DNA from: Pseudomonadota bacterium
GTDB taxonomy: Bacteria > Pseudomonadota > Alphaproteobacteria > Rhodobacterales > Rhodobacteraceae
NCBI GenBank assembly: GCA_027623875.1
Contig: JAQBUS010000039.1
Span: 1-7,561, forward strand
Reading direction: 5' to 3'
Length of the DNA: 7,561 nt
The notes under the pieces are model-generated. The model ran no database searches and had not been told where the DNA came from. It saw only the letters and a program-made list of their open reading frames with translations. This document shows, piece after piece, positions 1 through 5,973 of the stretch. Position 1 is the stretch's first letter, and every line of letters starts with the position of its first letter. A program made the position numbers and the translations under genes.

Positions 1-130
1 CTAATTGGTTCAGCAGCATTTCTTTAATTTGCACGAATAATATCAGGGGTAATCTTTTAGATTTGTATTTCAGACTTACAGAAATTATTTTATATTGAAT
101 TAAGTATTGTTAAAATCATTAATTCGGCGC

Positions 131-159
131 GGTATAAGAGACAGTTTATAAAACTTCAA
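131..159 (-). promoter_or_regulatory. Candidate sigma-70-type promoter pointing left
   Basis: On the minus strand, TTGAAG (159-154) is separated by exactly 17 nt from TATACC (136-131), which resembles a -35/-10 pair. It would fire toward the left edge, about 100 nt before the possible gene start there. In AT-rich DNA such matches arise by chance, so this is only a candidate. Confidence 0.25.
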
Positions 160-163
160 CAGG

Positions 164-188
164 CTTTAGTCGTTTTTTATTACTAAAG
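164..188. repeat. Short inverted repeat downstream of lptB
   Basis: CTTTAGT (164-170) and ACTAAAG (182-188) form a 7-bp stem around an 11-nt T-rich loop. It lies about 80 nt past the lptB stop and could be a weak transcript-end hairpin. Neither strand shows the GC-rich stem and following T-run of a standard intrinsic terminator, so the role is uncertain. Confidence 0.25.
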
Positions 189-269
189 TTCAATAAAGTT
201 TTAGAATCTTATGATTGCTATCTTTTAATACGGCAAGTTTCCTGGAGAGCACTTGTATCTGAAATTTAA

Positions 270-1031
270 TTAGGAAATTTTAAAATTTGTTCCTAGATAA
301 ACCTTTTGAACAGTTTTATCTTTTATTACCTCATCGGTTGTTCCGCTCATGATAACTTCACCATTGTGTAATATATAAGCTCTATCTACGAGCTTAAGCG
401 TGTCTCTAACGTTATGGTCGGTTATAAGAACTCCGATCCCGCGATTTTTTAAGTTTGCCACTAGATTGCGAATTTCTTCTACAGCTATTGGGTCAACGCC
501 AGCAAAAGGTTCATCTAACAGTAGGTATTTTGGGTTAGTAGCAAGACATCGCGCTATTTCTGTTCTTCGCCTTTCTCCACCCGATAAGGAAAGAGCTGGA
601 GTTCTTCGTAAGTGCGCAATTGAAAATTCGTTTAATAACTCCTCTAATCTATCCAACCGAGTAGCTCTATCTTTGATAGTAATCTCCAAGACTGCAAGAA
701 TATTGTCTTCAACGCTAAGACCTCTAAAAATAGACATTTCTTGAGGTAGATACCCTATTCCCAGGCGAGCCCGTCGATACATTGGTAGGTTGGTTGCATC
801 TCGCCCATCAATTATTACTGACCCTGAGTCGGAATTAACGAGACCGGCAATAGAATAAAAGCATGTTGTTTTCCCGGAACCGTTTGGCCCTAAGAGGGAT
901 ACTGCCTCTCCTTGATAAACTTCGAGATTAACATTTCTAATAATTGGTCGCTTTCTAACACTTTTGCTTAAGCCAATTACTCGAAGCCCAGAAAAGCCAT
1001 CTTTTAACTCAAGTTTAGGTGGTTTATTCAC
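270..1031 (-). CDS. lptB: LPS export ABC transporter ATP-binding protein LptB
   Basis: LptB is the cytoplasmic ATPase that, as a dimer under LptF and LptG, powers extraction of LPS from the inner membrane into the LptC-LptA bridge. The 253-residue protein has a full set of ABC motifs: Walker A GPNGSGKT (48-55), Q-loop Gln97 in YLPQE, signature LSGGERRR (149-156), Walker B YLLLDEP (169-175) with catalytic Glu174, and switch His206 in TDHNVR. The LSGGERRR and LLDEPFAGVDP strings are typical of LptB rather than other ABC ATPases. The start is a GTG (1031-1029) that overlaps the lptA stop by 8 nt (GTGAATAA); no ATG occurs in frame before residue 84, and the protein would be truncated if that were used. 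The Shine-Dalgarno match is poor, so translational coupling to lptA is likely. It is the last gene of the operon, and rpoN, its frequent downstream neighbour, is not next. Confidence 0.97.
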   Translation of the reverse strand: MNKPPKLELKDGFSGLRVIGLSKSVRKRPIIRNVNLEVYQGEAVSLLGPNGSGKTTCFYSIAGLVNSDSGSVIIDGRDATNLPMYRRARLGIGYLPQEMSIFRGLSVEDNILAVLEITIKDRATRLDRLEELLNEFSIAHLRRTPALSLSGGERRRTEIARCLATNPKYLLLDEPFAGVDPIAVEEIRNLVANLKNRGIGVLITDHNVRDTLKLVDRAYILHNGEVIMSGTTDEVIKDKTVQKVYLGTNFKIS

Positions 1032-1527
1032 TTTTTTTATCCGAAATTATAATTGTTCTAACATTACCTTCCATACGGCGTGACCCCGTTGTTAGGTTAA
1101 TAGTTAGTTTGTTACCAGAGGTCGCGCTTGCTCCCTCAGTCACTAACACGTTTCCTACCATTATAATTGTATCTTTGGCGACATCGTAGACGACTTCAGT
1201 TGCTTCGGCAGCCTGTAGAGCATTAATGATTGTCACCCCTCCACTTGCGAGAAGCCTTTTCATTTCACCGGTCATTTCACCATTTTCCATAAGGTACTCT
1301 ACTAATACCTTGGTAGCAGTAAGGATTAGGTCTCCTTGTTTTGCTATTACGTCTCCAGTAAAAGTAGCATGGCCGATTGACTGCTCAAGTACTAAGTCAG
1401 AAGATGTAATTTCTAGTGGCTGGGTGCTATCAAATTTTAAAGTGACTTTGGATTCTTCTCCTACTACAGTAGATGTTAATCCTAAACATATGACTACTAT
1501 GTATACAAATTTCTCTAGTAATTGCAT
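1024..1527 (-). CDS. lptA: Periplasmic LPS transport protein LptA (OstA-like)
   Basis: LptA is the periplasmic subunit that polymerises into the beta-jellyroll bridge carrying LPS from LptC to LptD. The 167-residue protein starts with a signal peptide: Lys6, a hydrophobic core at about 7-18, and likely cleavage after Val-Val-Gly at 21-23. Cys14 does not sit in a proper lipobox, so it is not a lipoprotein. The OstA fold follows, with P-L-E-I-T-S-S-D near 37-44 and repeated short strands such as GHATFTGDVIAKQGDLIL and a later LTINLTTG strand near the end. The ATG at 1527 has a good AGGAG (1537-1533) that overlaps the lptC stop, with a 5-nt spacer. It lies 8 nt after lptC and overlaps lptB by 8 nt. 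The assignment rests on the fold motifs and on its place between lptC and lptB. Confidence 0.92.
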   Translation of the reverse strand: MQLLEKFVYIVVICLGLTSTVVGEESKVTLKFDSTQPLEITSSDLVLEQSIGHATFTGDVIAKQGDLILTATKVLVEYLMENGEMTGEMKRLLASGGVTIINALQAAEATEVVYDVAKDTIIMVGNVLVTEGASATSGNKLTINLTTGSRRMEGNVRTIIISDKKSE

Positions 1528-1535
1528 TTCTACTC

Positions 1536-2135
1536 CTACTCATTAGGTGTTATTGTCAATTTAACGCCATTTTTAAAAGTTAATAGATGTTTATTTTTTA
1601 TTTGGGAAATTACCATTTGGCCAGCTTCTATAAACCCGAGTGGCCCGTCACCAGTTATACTCCCAGGAGATGTAATTAATGTTTTCTTTACGTGTGTTGA
1701 TAGTTGGTTGGTGTAAAAGCTATATCCGTCAGATATTTGAACTATAACGTTCCCTGATAAATCAACTGTTGATGCGTTGTCGTTATAGCGCCCCTTTTTT
1801 GCTGAAACATTATAAACTTTTCCTAGTGAAGTTTCTAATTTTATCACAACAGTATTAGCTAAAATTAGCTTAGGGTTAAGAAGACTGGGTGAAATAGACT
1901 GTGAAGAGAAAGACAGTTTTGATCCATCTTCTGTTAAGCCCGAGTAGATAGGAGAGGTTATTTTTTGATTAGAAGAAGATACATTTGAGCCAATACTAGT
2001 TACGGAAATAATTTTTCCCGTTTCTGCATATTTTGATAACAGGAATACAGAGGACAACAACAACAGAGCTAATATGGGTAAAAATATCTTTGCTAGAAAA
2101 ACAAAATTTGAGTATTTATTGTCAAAAGCCAGCAT
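1536..2135 (-). CDS. lptC: LPS export system protein LptC
   Basis: LptC is the bitopic inner-membrane protein that receives LPS from LptB2FG and passes it to LptA. The 199-residue protein has a short cytoplasmic N-terminus, one transmembrane helix at about 17-34 (K-I-F-L-P-I-L-A-L-L-L-L), and a periplasmic domain. That domain includes P-I-Y-S-G-L-T-E-D-G at 62-71, which fits the 'x-G-x-D-x-D-G-R' start of the LptC/DUF1239 domain, followed by the beta-rich strands VYNVSAKKGRY and DLSGNVIVQISDGYSF. The length is normal for alphaproteobacterial LptC. The ATG start lies only 2 nt after the kdsD stop (TAATAATG) with a weak upstream AAGAG, so translational coupling with kdsD is likely. Sequence similarity within this family is low, so synteny carries part of the call. 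Confidence 0.9.
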   Translation of the reverse strand: MLAFDNKYSNFVFLAKIFLPILALLLLSSVFLLSKYAETGKIISVTSIGSNVSSSNQKITSPIYSGLTEDGSKLSFSSQSISPSLLNPKLILANTVVIKLETSLGKVYNVSAKKGRYNDNASTVDLSGNVIVQISDGYSFYTNQLSTHVKKTLITSPGSITGDGPLGFIEAGQMVISQIKNKHLLTFKNGVKLTITPNE

Positions 2136-2137
2136 TA

Positions 2138-3091
2138 TTATTTTTGTGCTCTTAAGCAGTCATGTATATGTAATATACCCACAGGTTTTGTACTGCTGAC
2201 AATAAAGACACAGGTTATTTGGCTTGCGTGCATAGAGCTTAAAGCATCGGTCGCAAGACACTCTTTTTTAATGAGTGTCGGTGTTGTGGTCATTACTTTC
2301 TCCGCGGTCATTTCTAATAAACCGACCATGTTGCGGCGTAAATCACCGTCTGTGATAACGCCCAATAATGAGTTATCATCATCAATAATTCCAACAATAC
2401 CAAACCCTTTTTGGCTCATCGTAATTAACGCCTCAGGCATCAGGGAAAAACGATGTACTAAAGGTAGTTCATTTCCTACATGCATTATATCTTCAACGCT
2501 TAAAAGCTGGGCCCCAAGACTGCCGCCAGGATGAAACTCACTAAAATCCTTTGGGCTAAACTTTTTATATTCCATTAGAGTAATTGCTAAGGCATCGCCT
2601 AACGCCAGTGTCATTGTTGTTGAGGTGGTAGGAACTATACCCAAATTACACGCTTCTTCTAATTGAGGAAGGACTAAAGCTACAGAAGCCTTTTTAATAA
2701 GAGTACTATTGGCATTTCGGGAAACCCCAACAAAAGGTATTTGAAGTTGCTCCAAATAAAATATTAGATTTGCTAGTTCAGCTGTTTCACCAGAGTTTGA
2801 CAATATAATCACAGCGTCATTTTTCATAATCATACCAAGATCACCATGACTGGCCTCTGCAGGGTGTACAAAATGAGATGGCGTTCCAGTTGAAGAAAAG
2901 GTAGCGGCTATCTTTTTGGCTACGTGTCCAGACTTCCCCATACCGCTTATAATAATTTTTCCACTTACTTTTGCTATCAACCTAACGGCATCGGCGAAGT
3001 TTTTGTTTATGGTAGAGGAGAGGTCGGATAGAGCAGCCGCTTCATGGTCGATTACTCGCCTACCTATTTTTATGAAGTTCTCATCGTTCAC
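2138..3091 (-). CDS. kdsD: Arabinose-5-phosphate isomerase (KpsF/GutQ/KdsD family)
   Basis: This enzyme converts ribulose 5-phosphate to arabinose 5-phosphate, the first step toward Kdo in the LPS inner core. The 317-residue protein has the family layout: an N-terminal sugar isomerase (SIS) domain at about 30-195 and two CBS domains at about 200-255 and 262-315. The residues matching the E. coli KdsD active site are present with a constant offset of six: Lys53 (GMGKSGH), His82 (ASHGDLG), Glu105 (SGETAEL), Glu146 and His187 (EFHPGGSLG). The start is a GTG (3091-3089); no in-frame ATG occurs before residue 51, and the family's usual N-terminal helix begins at once (GRRVIDHEAAAL). The Shine-Dalgarno is weak. 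The gene is 19 nt after the rnd-like gene and 2 nt before lptC. There is no kdsC between kdsD and lptC, so Kdo-8-phosphate phosphatase must be encoded elsewhere. With LPS genes beside it, a Kdo role is likelier than a capsule or glucitol role. Confidence 0.95.
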   Translation of the reverse strand: MNDENFIKIGRRVIDHEAAALSDLSSTINKNFADAVRLIAKVSGKIIISGMGKSGHVAKKIAATFSSTGTPSHFVHPAEASHGDLGMIMKNDAVIILSNSGETAELANLIFYLEQLQIPFVGVSRNANSTLIKKASVALVLPQLEEACNLGIVPTTSTTMTLALGDALAITLMEYKKFSPKDFSEFHPGGSLGAQLLSVEDIMHVGNELPLVHRFSLMPEALITMSQKGFGIVGIIDDDNSLLGVITDGDLRRNMVGLLEMTAEKVMTTTPTLIKKECLATDALSSMHASQITCVFIVSSTKPVGILHIHDCLRAQK

Positions 3092-3110
3092 AGTTGTTTT
3101 TATCTTTCTG

Positions 3111-3722
3111 CTAATGTGAGAACAAATCTACCTCTGGCCACCCGGCCAGATCTAGTTTTGCTCTTGTAGGTAAAAAATCAAAACACTTTTGTGCGAGCTC
3201 AATTCGGGACTCACGTGTAAGCATTATATCTAATTTAACCTTTAGGCGATGTAGGTAAAGAACATCTGATGCCGCATACTCCAACTGGGCTTTTGTTAAA
3301 GTTTTAGCACCCCAATCACTAGATTGCTGATGTTTTGAAATATCAACAGCTAGGATCTCTTCGAGTAAATTTTTAAGACCATGTTTGTCGGTATATGTTC
3401 TAACAAGCTTTGAGGCTATTTTGGTGCAGTAAACAGGAGAGGTTAAGACGCCATAAGTATTGAGTAGCGCTGTAATATCGAAGCGTCCAAAATGAAAAAG
3501 TTTTAGTTTGGTTGGATCAGTAAGAATTTTACATAGATTTGGTGCGTACGGTTTCGTCTGATCGACCTGAACCATATGGGTGTTAGAGTCCCCACTCGAA
3601 AGCTGAATCAAGCAAAGTCGATCTCGATTAGGATTTAAACCCATCGTTTCACAATCAATAGCTATAATTTTTCCTAAATCTAAATCATCTGGGATATCAT
3701 TTTGGTATAGATTGTTAACCAC
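3111..3722 (-). CDS. rnd: RNase D-like 3'-5' exonuclease (DEDDy family, no HRDC domain)
   Basis: A DEDDy-type 3'-5' exonuclease of 203 residues, expected to trim 3' ends of structured RNAs such as tRNA precursors using two metal ions. All catalytic residues are visible: Asp23 and Glu25 in IAIDCETMGL, Asp82 in FHFGRFDITAL, and Tyr149 with Asp153 in YAASDVLYL. It ends shortly after the exonuclease domain, so it lacks the C-terminal HRDC domains of the about 370-residue E. coli RNase D; short forms like this are common in alphaproteobacteria. The start is a GTG (3722-3720) with a clear GAGG (3732-3729) and a 6-nt spacer. It is the first gene of the leftward operon with kdsD, lptC, lptA and lptB, an order I recall as conserved in this class. 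Nothing in the sequence ties it to LPS. Its true substrate is unknown, so the symbol is family-level. Confidence 0.9.
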   Translation of the reverse strand: MVNNLYQNDIPDDLDLGKIIAIDCETMGLNPNRDRLCLIQLSSGDSNTHMVQVDQTKPYAPNLCKILTDPTKLKLFHFGRFDITALLNTYGVLTSPVYCTKIASKLVRTYTDKHGLKNLLEEILAVDISKHQQSSDWGAKTLTKAQLEYAASDVLYLHRLKVKLDIMLTRESRIELAQKCFDFLPTRAKLDLAGWPEVDLFSH

Positions 3723-3752
3723 TTTGTACCTCGATACTGTTTAATAGAGTTT

Positions 3753-3781
3753 CGCATAGGGTGTTTTTCTTATGAATTCAA
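3753..3781 (-). promoter_or_regulatory. Weak candidate promoter for the rnd-kdsD-lptCAB operon
   Basis: On the minus strand, TTGAAT (3781-3776) is 17 nt from TATGCG (3758-3753). The -10 match is poor (TAT only). Transcription would begin close to 3745, giving a leader of about 25 nt before the GTG of the rnd-like gene, which is plausible. A promoter is expected in this divergent gap, but this pair is only the best guess by eye. Confidence 0.25.
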
Positions 3782-3786
3782 CACTA

Positions 3787-3799
3787 CCTTAAGTTAAGG
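3787..3799. repeat. 13-bp palindrome CCTTAAGTTAAGG (possible operator)
   Basis: CCTTAA and TTAAGG are perfect inverted 6-bp arms around a single central G. The site sits 5 bp upstream of the candidate -35 of the leftward operon and about 55 bp upstream of the -10 of the rightward DUF2938 gene. Its position would suit an activator or shared regulator, but no known binding motif is recognised. Confidence 0.35.
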
Positions 3800-3852
3800 G
3801 GATACTTTAAGATAGCCGTAACGTCCGGATTACATTTAAAACTCTATGTTTT

Positions 3853-3881
3853 TTATTTACTAAAAAGCTACATTTTATAAT
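3853..3881 (+). promoter_or_regulatory. Candidate promoter for the DUF2938 gene
   Basis: A perfect TATAAT lies at 3876-3881. The matching -35 is weak: TTATTT at 3853-3858 with a 17-nt spacer. Transcription would begin near 3888, leaving a leader of about 27 nt that contains AGGGA (3901-3905), a ribosome binding site 9 nt before the ATG at 3915. Confidence 0.45.
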
Positions 3882-3914
3882 AAACATACAACTAAATTTT
3901 AGGGATTATTTAAG

Positions 3915-4382
3915 ATGCTGATTTCAATAATTTTGGTGGGGATTTTTAGTTGCTTGGTTTTAGACCTCTGGCAACAGATCATAAGGACTTTGTTTGGCAT
4001 CCCTGCCAGTGATTGGGGCTTGGTCGGTAGGTGGTTTTTAACAGTAATTGAGATTAAAAAACTGATTGTTTTTGATATTGAAACCAGGAATAAATTTGAA
4101 CGAGAGTTGCCAGTTGGTTGGTTAGTGCATTATTTTGTTGCAATATTATACGCTTTGGTTTTTTGGATTTTAGCTTATTATCATGTTCTAACAACTTCTT
4201 TGATTGATGGTATCATATTTGGGGGTATAAGTGTTGTTGTTCCATGGTTCTTCTTTTTGCCCTGTATGGGAAAGGGAGTGCTTGGATTGCGGACATCTAA
4301 ACCCATTTTGGTTTGTACTATGGCTTTCTTTACTCATATTGTTTTTGGAGCATCCATCGGAATCCTTTTTAATATTTTTTAA
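3915..4382 (+). CDS. DUF2938 family integral membrane protein, function unknown
   Basis: A 155-residue hydrophobic protein that fits the DUF2938 family as I remember it, in length and in the spread of conserved residues: DLW at 17-19, R24 with FGIP at 27-30, VGRW at 37-40, GWxxHY at 68-73, P110-W111 with P116 and GxG at 119-121, and TH with FG at 140-145. Four membrane segments are likely, at about 1-18, 70-92, 96-116 and 133-153. Charged residues cluster in the loop at about 46-64 (IEIKK, ETRNKFERE). The family has no known function and there are no soluble domains or obvious catalytic motifs. The ATG is supported by AGGGA 9 nt upstream and a TATAAT box. It stands alone, divergent from the LPS operon and convergent with the aminotransferase, so neighbours give no functional hint. 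The family call is from memory of its pattern. Confidence 0.8.
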   Translation: MLISIILVGIFSCLVLDLWQQIIRTLFGIPASDWGLVGRWFLTVIEIKKLIVFDIETRNKFERELPVGWLVHYFVAILYALVFWILAYYHVLTTSLIDGIIFGGISVVVPWFFFLPCMGKGVLGLRTSKPILVCTMAFFTHIVFGASIGILFNIF

Positions 4383-4392
4383 GAAAAATATT
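4371..4392. repeat. A/T-only inverted repeat spanning the DUF2938 stop codon
   Basis: AATATTTTT (4371-4379) and AAAAATATT (4384-4392) are perfect 9-bp arms around TAAG, which contains part of the TAA stop. A transcript could fold here, but a stem of A-U pairs alone is weak and no T-run follows on the plus strand. It may be a weak transcript end for the DUF2938 gene or a product of AT-rich composition. The rest of the 108-nt convergent spacer (4383-4490) shows no better terminator for either gene. Confidence 0.3.
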
Positions 4393-4490
4393 ACGGAAAC
4401 ACATGTTTAAGCATAAGTGACCTGTAATTTTTATCAGAAATTTGAGAAGGCTACGCGTCTGCCTAGAATATTAATTTATGGCTTATAAGA

Positions 4491-5654
4491 CTAAAGAACC
4501 CGTTTAATTCTATCTATAGCCTCTTCTATGTTACTAATGCTGTTAGAGTAAGAAAACCGTAGGAACCCTTCTCCTAAATGCCCGAAGCTAGTACCAGAAA
4601 TTGTTGCTACGCCTGCATCGTTAAGAAATAAATCTTGTGCTTCCTTAGAGCTAAGTCCAGTAGCTTCTATATTTGGAAATGTGTAAAAGGCACCAGCTGC
4701 ATCTGCACATCGAAAACCAGCTATTTTATTTAACTCGGAAACCATTAATTTCCGGCGAGTGTCAAACGCATGGACCATCCTTTTAACATCATCTTTTGGC
4801 CCAGTAAGTGCTGCAACCCCAGCATATTGAGTAGCAGCATTAACACAGGAATGATCATTTATACACAGACGTGTAATATGTTCTAATAACTGATCAGGCC
4901 AAACAGCACAGCCTATTCGCCAACCCGTCATAGCGTATGTTTTAGACCAACCGTCCAACATAATTAAGCGATTCCGAATTTGAGGGAATTCAAGTAAGCT
5001 TACATGTTGCCTACCATCATAAAGCATCTCACTATATATTTCATCGGAGAGAATTGCCACATTTGGGTGTTTTTCTAATCCAACTACAAGTTTTTCAATC
5101 TCTTCCCTTGGTGTTACACCACCGGTAGGATTGGCAGGGCTATTTATTATTATTAGTCTAGTTTTATCAGTTATTAGAGACAAAAGCGTATCAGCGCATA
5201 AGGCAAAATTATTTTCTTCTGTGATTTCTATTGGGATTGGCGTTGCTCCACTGTATTTAATAACGGATTCATAAATTGGAAATCCTGGGTTGGGGTATAT
5301 TATTTCTGCGCCTGGTTCACCAAACATTAGAATAGAGAAAAACATTGTTGGCTTTCCACCAGGAACGATTACAATATTTTTTGGATCAACTTTAACATTA
5401 TGTCTTCTGTGTAGGTCATTGCAGACTGCCTCACGTAAAACTGGCAAGCCATTTGCTGGTGTATAGCCATGATGTCCATCTCGAAGAGCTTTTATTCCTG
5501 CTTCTACAATGTGCTCGGGTGTTTTAAAGTCTGGCTGTCCTATCCCGAGATTAATTATGTTTTTACCGGATTGTTCTAGGGTTTGGGCTCTAGCTAGGAT
5601 ATCAAAAGCAGATTCTGTACCTAGTCGGGAGAGAGATTCTGAAGTTTGTAACAT
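4491..5654 (-). CDS. Class I/II PLP-dependent aminotransferase (aspartate aminotransferase-like)
   Basis: A 387-residue fold-type I aminotransferase, normal length for subgroup I-gamma enzymes (aspartate/alanine/aromatic). It moves amino groups between an amino acid and a 2-oxoacid using pyridoxal phosphate. Visible landmarks are NLGIGQPDF (35-43), Tyr64 in GYTPANG, Asn175 in NPTGG, Asp204 and Tyr207 in SDEIY, the Schiff-base Lys238 in SKTYAMTGWRIG with phosphate-binding Arg246, and Arg366 in FLRFSYS, which should bind the substrate alpha-carboxylate. The PGGKPTMFF segment (98-106) replaces the usual 'GxKxAL' and fits a subfamily often labelled only as 'PLP-dependent aminotransferase', so I do not name a substrate. 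The ATG is preceded by AGGGA with an 8-nt spacer and a good promoter at 5698-5726. It is divergent from gltB, which makes glutamate, the usual amino donor. Confidence 0.92.
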   Translation of the reverse strand: MLQTSESLSRLGTESAFDILARAQTLEQSGKNIINLGIGQPDFKTPEHIVEAGIKALRDGHHGYTPANGLPVLREAVCNDLHRRHNVKVDPKNIVIVPGGKPTMFFSILMFGEPGAEIIYPNPGFPIYESVIKYSGATPIPIEITEENNFALCADTLLSLITDKTRLIIINSPANPTGGVTPREEIEKLVVGLEKHPNVAILSDEIYSEMLYDGRQHVSLLEFPQIRNRLIMLDGWSKTYAMTGWRIGCAVWPDQLLEHITRLCINDHSCVNAATQYAGVAALTGPKDDVKRMVHAFDTRRKLMVSELNKIAGFRCADAAGAFYTFPNIEATGLSSKEAQDLFLNDAGVATISGTSFGHLGEGFLRFSYSNSISNIEEAIDRIKRVL

Positions 5655-5697
5655 AAATAAAATCCCTTTTTTGATTAAATTAAAGTAGTTTTGGTTA

Positions 5698-5726
5698 GTA
5701 ATATGGGATAAAGTTAAAACTGTCTA
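5698..5726 (-). promoter_or_regulatory. Promoter candidate for the aminotransferase gene
   Basis: On the minus strand, TAGACA (5726-5721, five of six matches to TTGACA) is separated by exactly 17 nt from TATTAC (5703-5698, four of six matches to TATAAT). Transcription would begin near 5691, giving a leader of about 36 nt that carries the AGGGA ribosome binding site. This is the best -35/-10 pair in the window. Confidence 0.5.
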
Positions 5727-5728
5727 TT

Positions 5729-5739
5729 GAGCTTAGCTC
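5729..5739. repeat. 11-bp palindrome GAGCTTAGCTC next to the aminotransferase promoter
   Basis: GAGCT and AGCTC are perfect 5-bp arms around a central T. It begins 2 bp upstream of the candidate -35 (5721-5726), a place where an activator or repressor could bind. No known operator is recognised, and a 10-base match can occur by chance. Confidence 0.3.
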
Positions 5740-5973
5740 TGCAAAATCAGAACTTGGGTCTTTAAAAAGTTATTTTTAATTAAGGTTTAGAAATTAATTT
5801 TCCAATAGCAAATGAATTCATGACAGTATTTCTTACCTAAATGTTGCAATTTCGTAATTTATCAGCTAAATAAAATATCCGTTCCGTTAAATAACTTTGT
5901 CTTAGTTAGAGATTTTTAGCGTGATGACCAAATTGAAAAAAATTTGTTGATATACTTTGTGAGGAAGAAAAAT

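Larger units (their letters stand above)
1..269. other. Non-coding stretch downstream of lptB; possible leftward gene start at the extreme edge
   Basis: No convincing gene is visible here. On the minus strand a frame opens at a GTG (34-32), with an in-frame ATG at 19-17, and runs off the left edge reading V-Q-I-K-E-M-L-L-N-Q-L. There is no clear ribosome binding site and eleven codons are too few to identify a product. In many alphaproteobacteria lptB is followed by rpoN, hpf and ptsN. The short peptide does not look like an RpoN or Hpf start; a PtsN-like start is conceivable but unsupported. No strong rho-independent terminator follows lptB: the only hairpins are short and lack a clean T-run. 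Confidence 0.4.
5655..5973. other. Divergent intergenic region between the aminotransferase gene and gltB
   Basis: This 319-nt AT-rich gap holds the leftward aminotransferase promoter and an 11-bp palindrome beside it. For gltB no convincing promoter is seen. TATACT at 5951-5956 looks like a -10 but would start transcription at or inside the gltB ribosome binding site. TAAAAT at 5871-5876 is a good -10 match without a well-spaced -35 (TTGCAA at 5844-5849 is 21 nt away). No small ORF, tRNA or riboswitch-like structure stands out. Confidence 0.5.

Noticed and set aside
400..744. Plus-strand open frame of 114 codons
   Set aside because: It lies wholly inside lptB on the opposite strand, has no recognisable motif, and the lptB frame is fully conserved.
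1226..1716. Plus-strand open frames opposite lptA and lptC (1226-1546 and 1522-1716)
   Set aside because: They are antisense to recognised genes, have no family features, and no clear ribosome binding site.
2271..3119. Plus-strand open frames opposite kdsD (2271-2534 and 2916-3119)
   Set aside because: They mirror the kdsD coding frame and read as antisense translations of its SIS and CBS domains.
4452..4466. Possible terminator around AGGC...GCCT with an inner ACGCGT
   Set aside because: The outer stem is only 4 bp, the inner bases do not pair in register, and no T-run follows on either strand.
5933..5956. TTGAAA followed by TATACT as a gltB promoter
   Set aside because: The spacer is only 12 nt, and transcription from this -10 would begin at the ribosome binding site of gltB.
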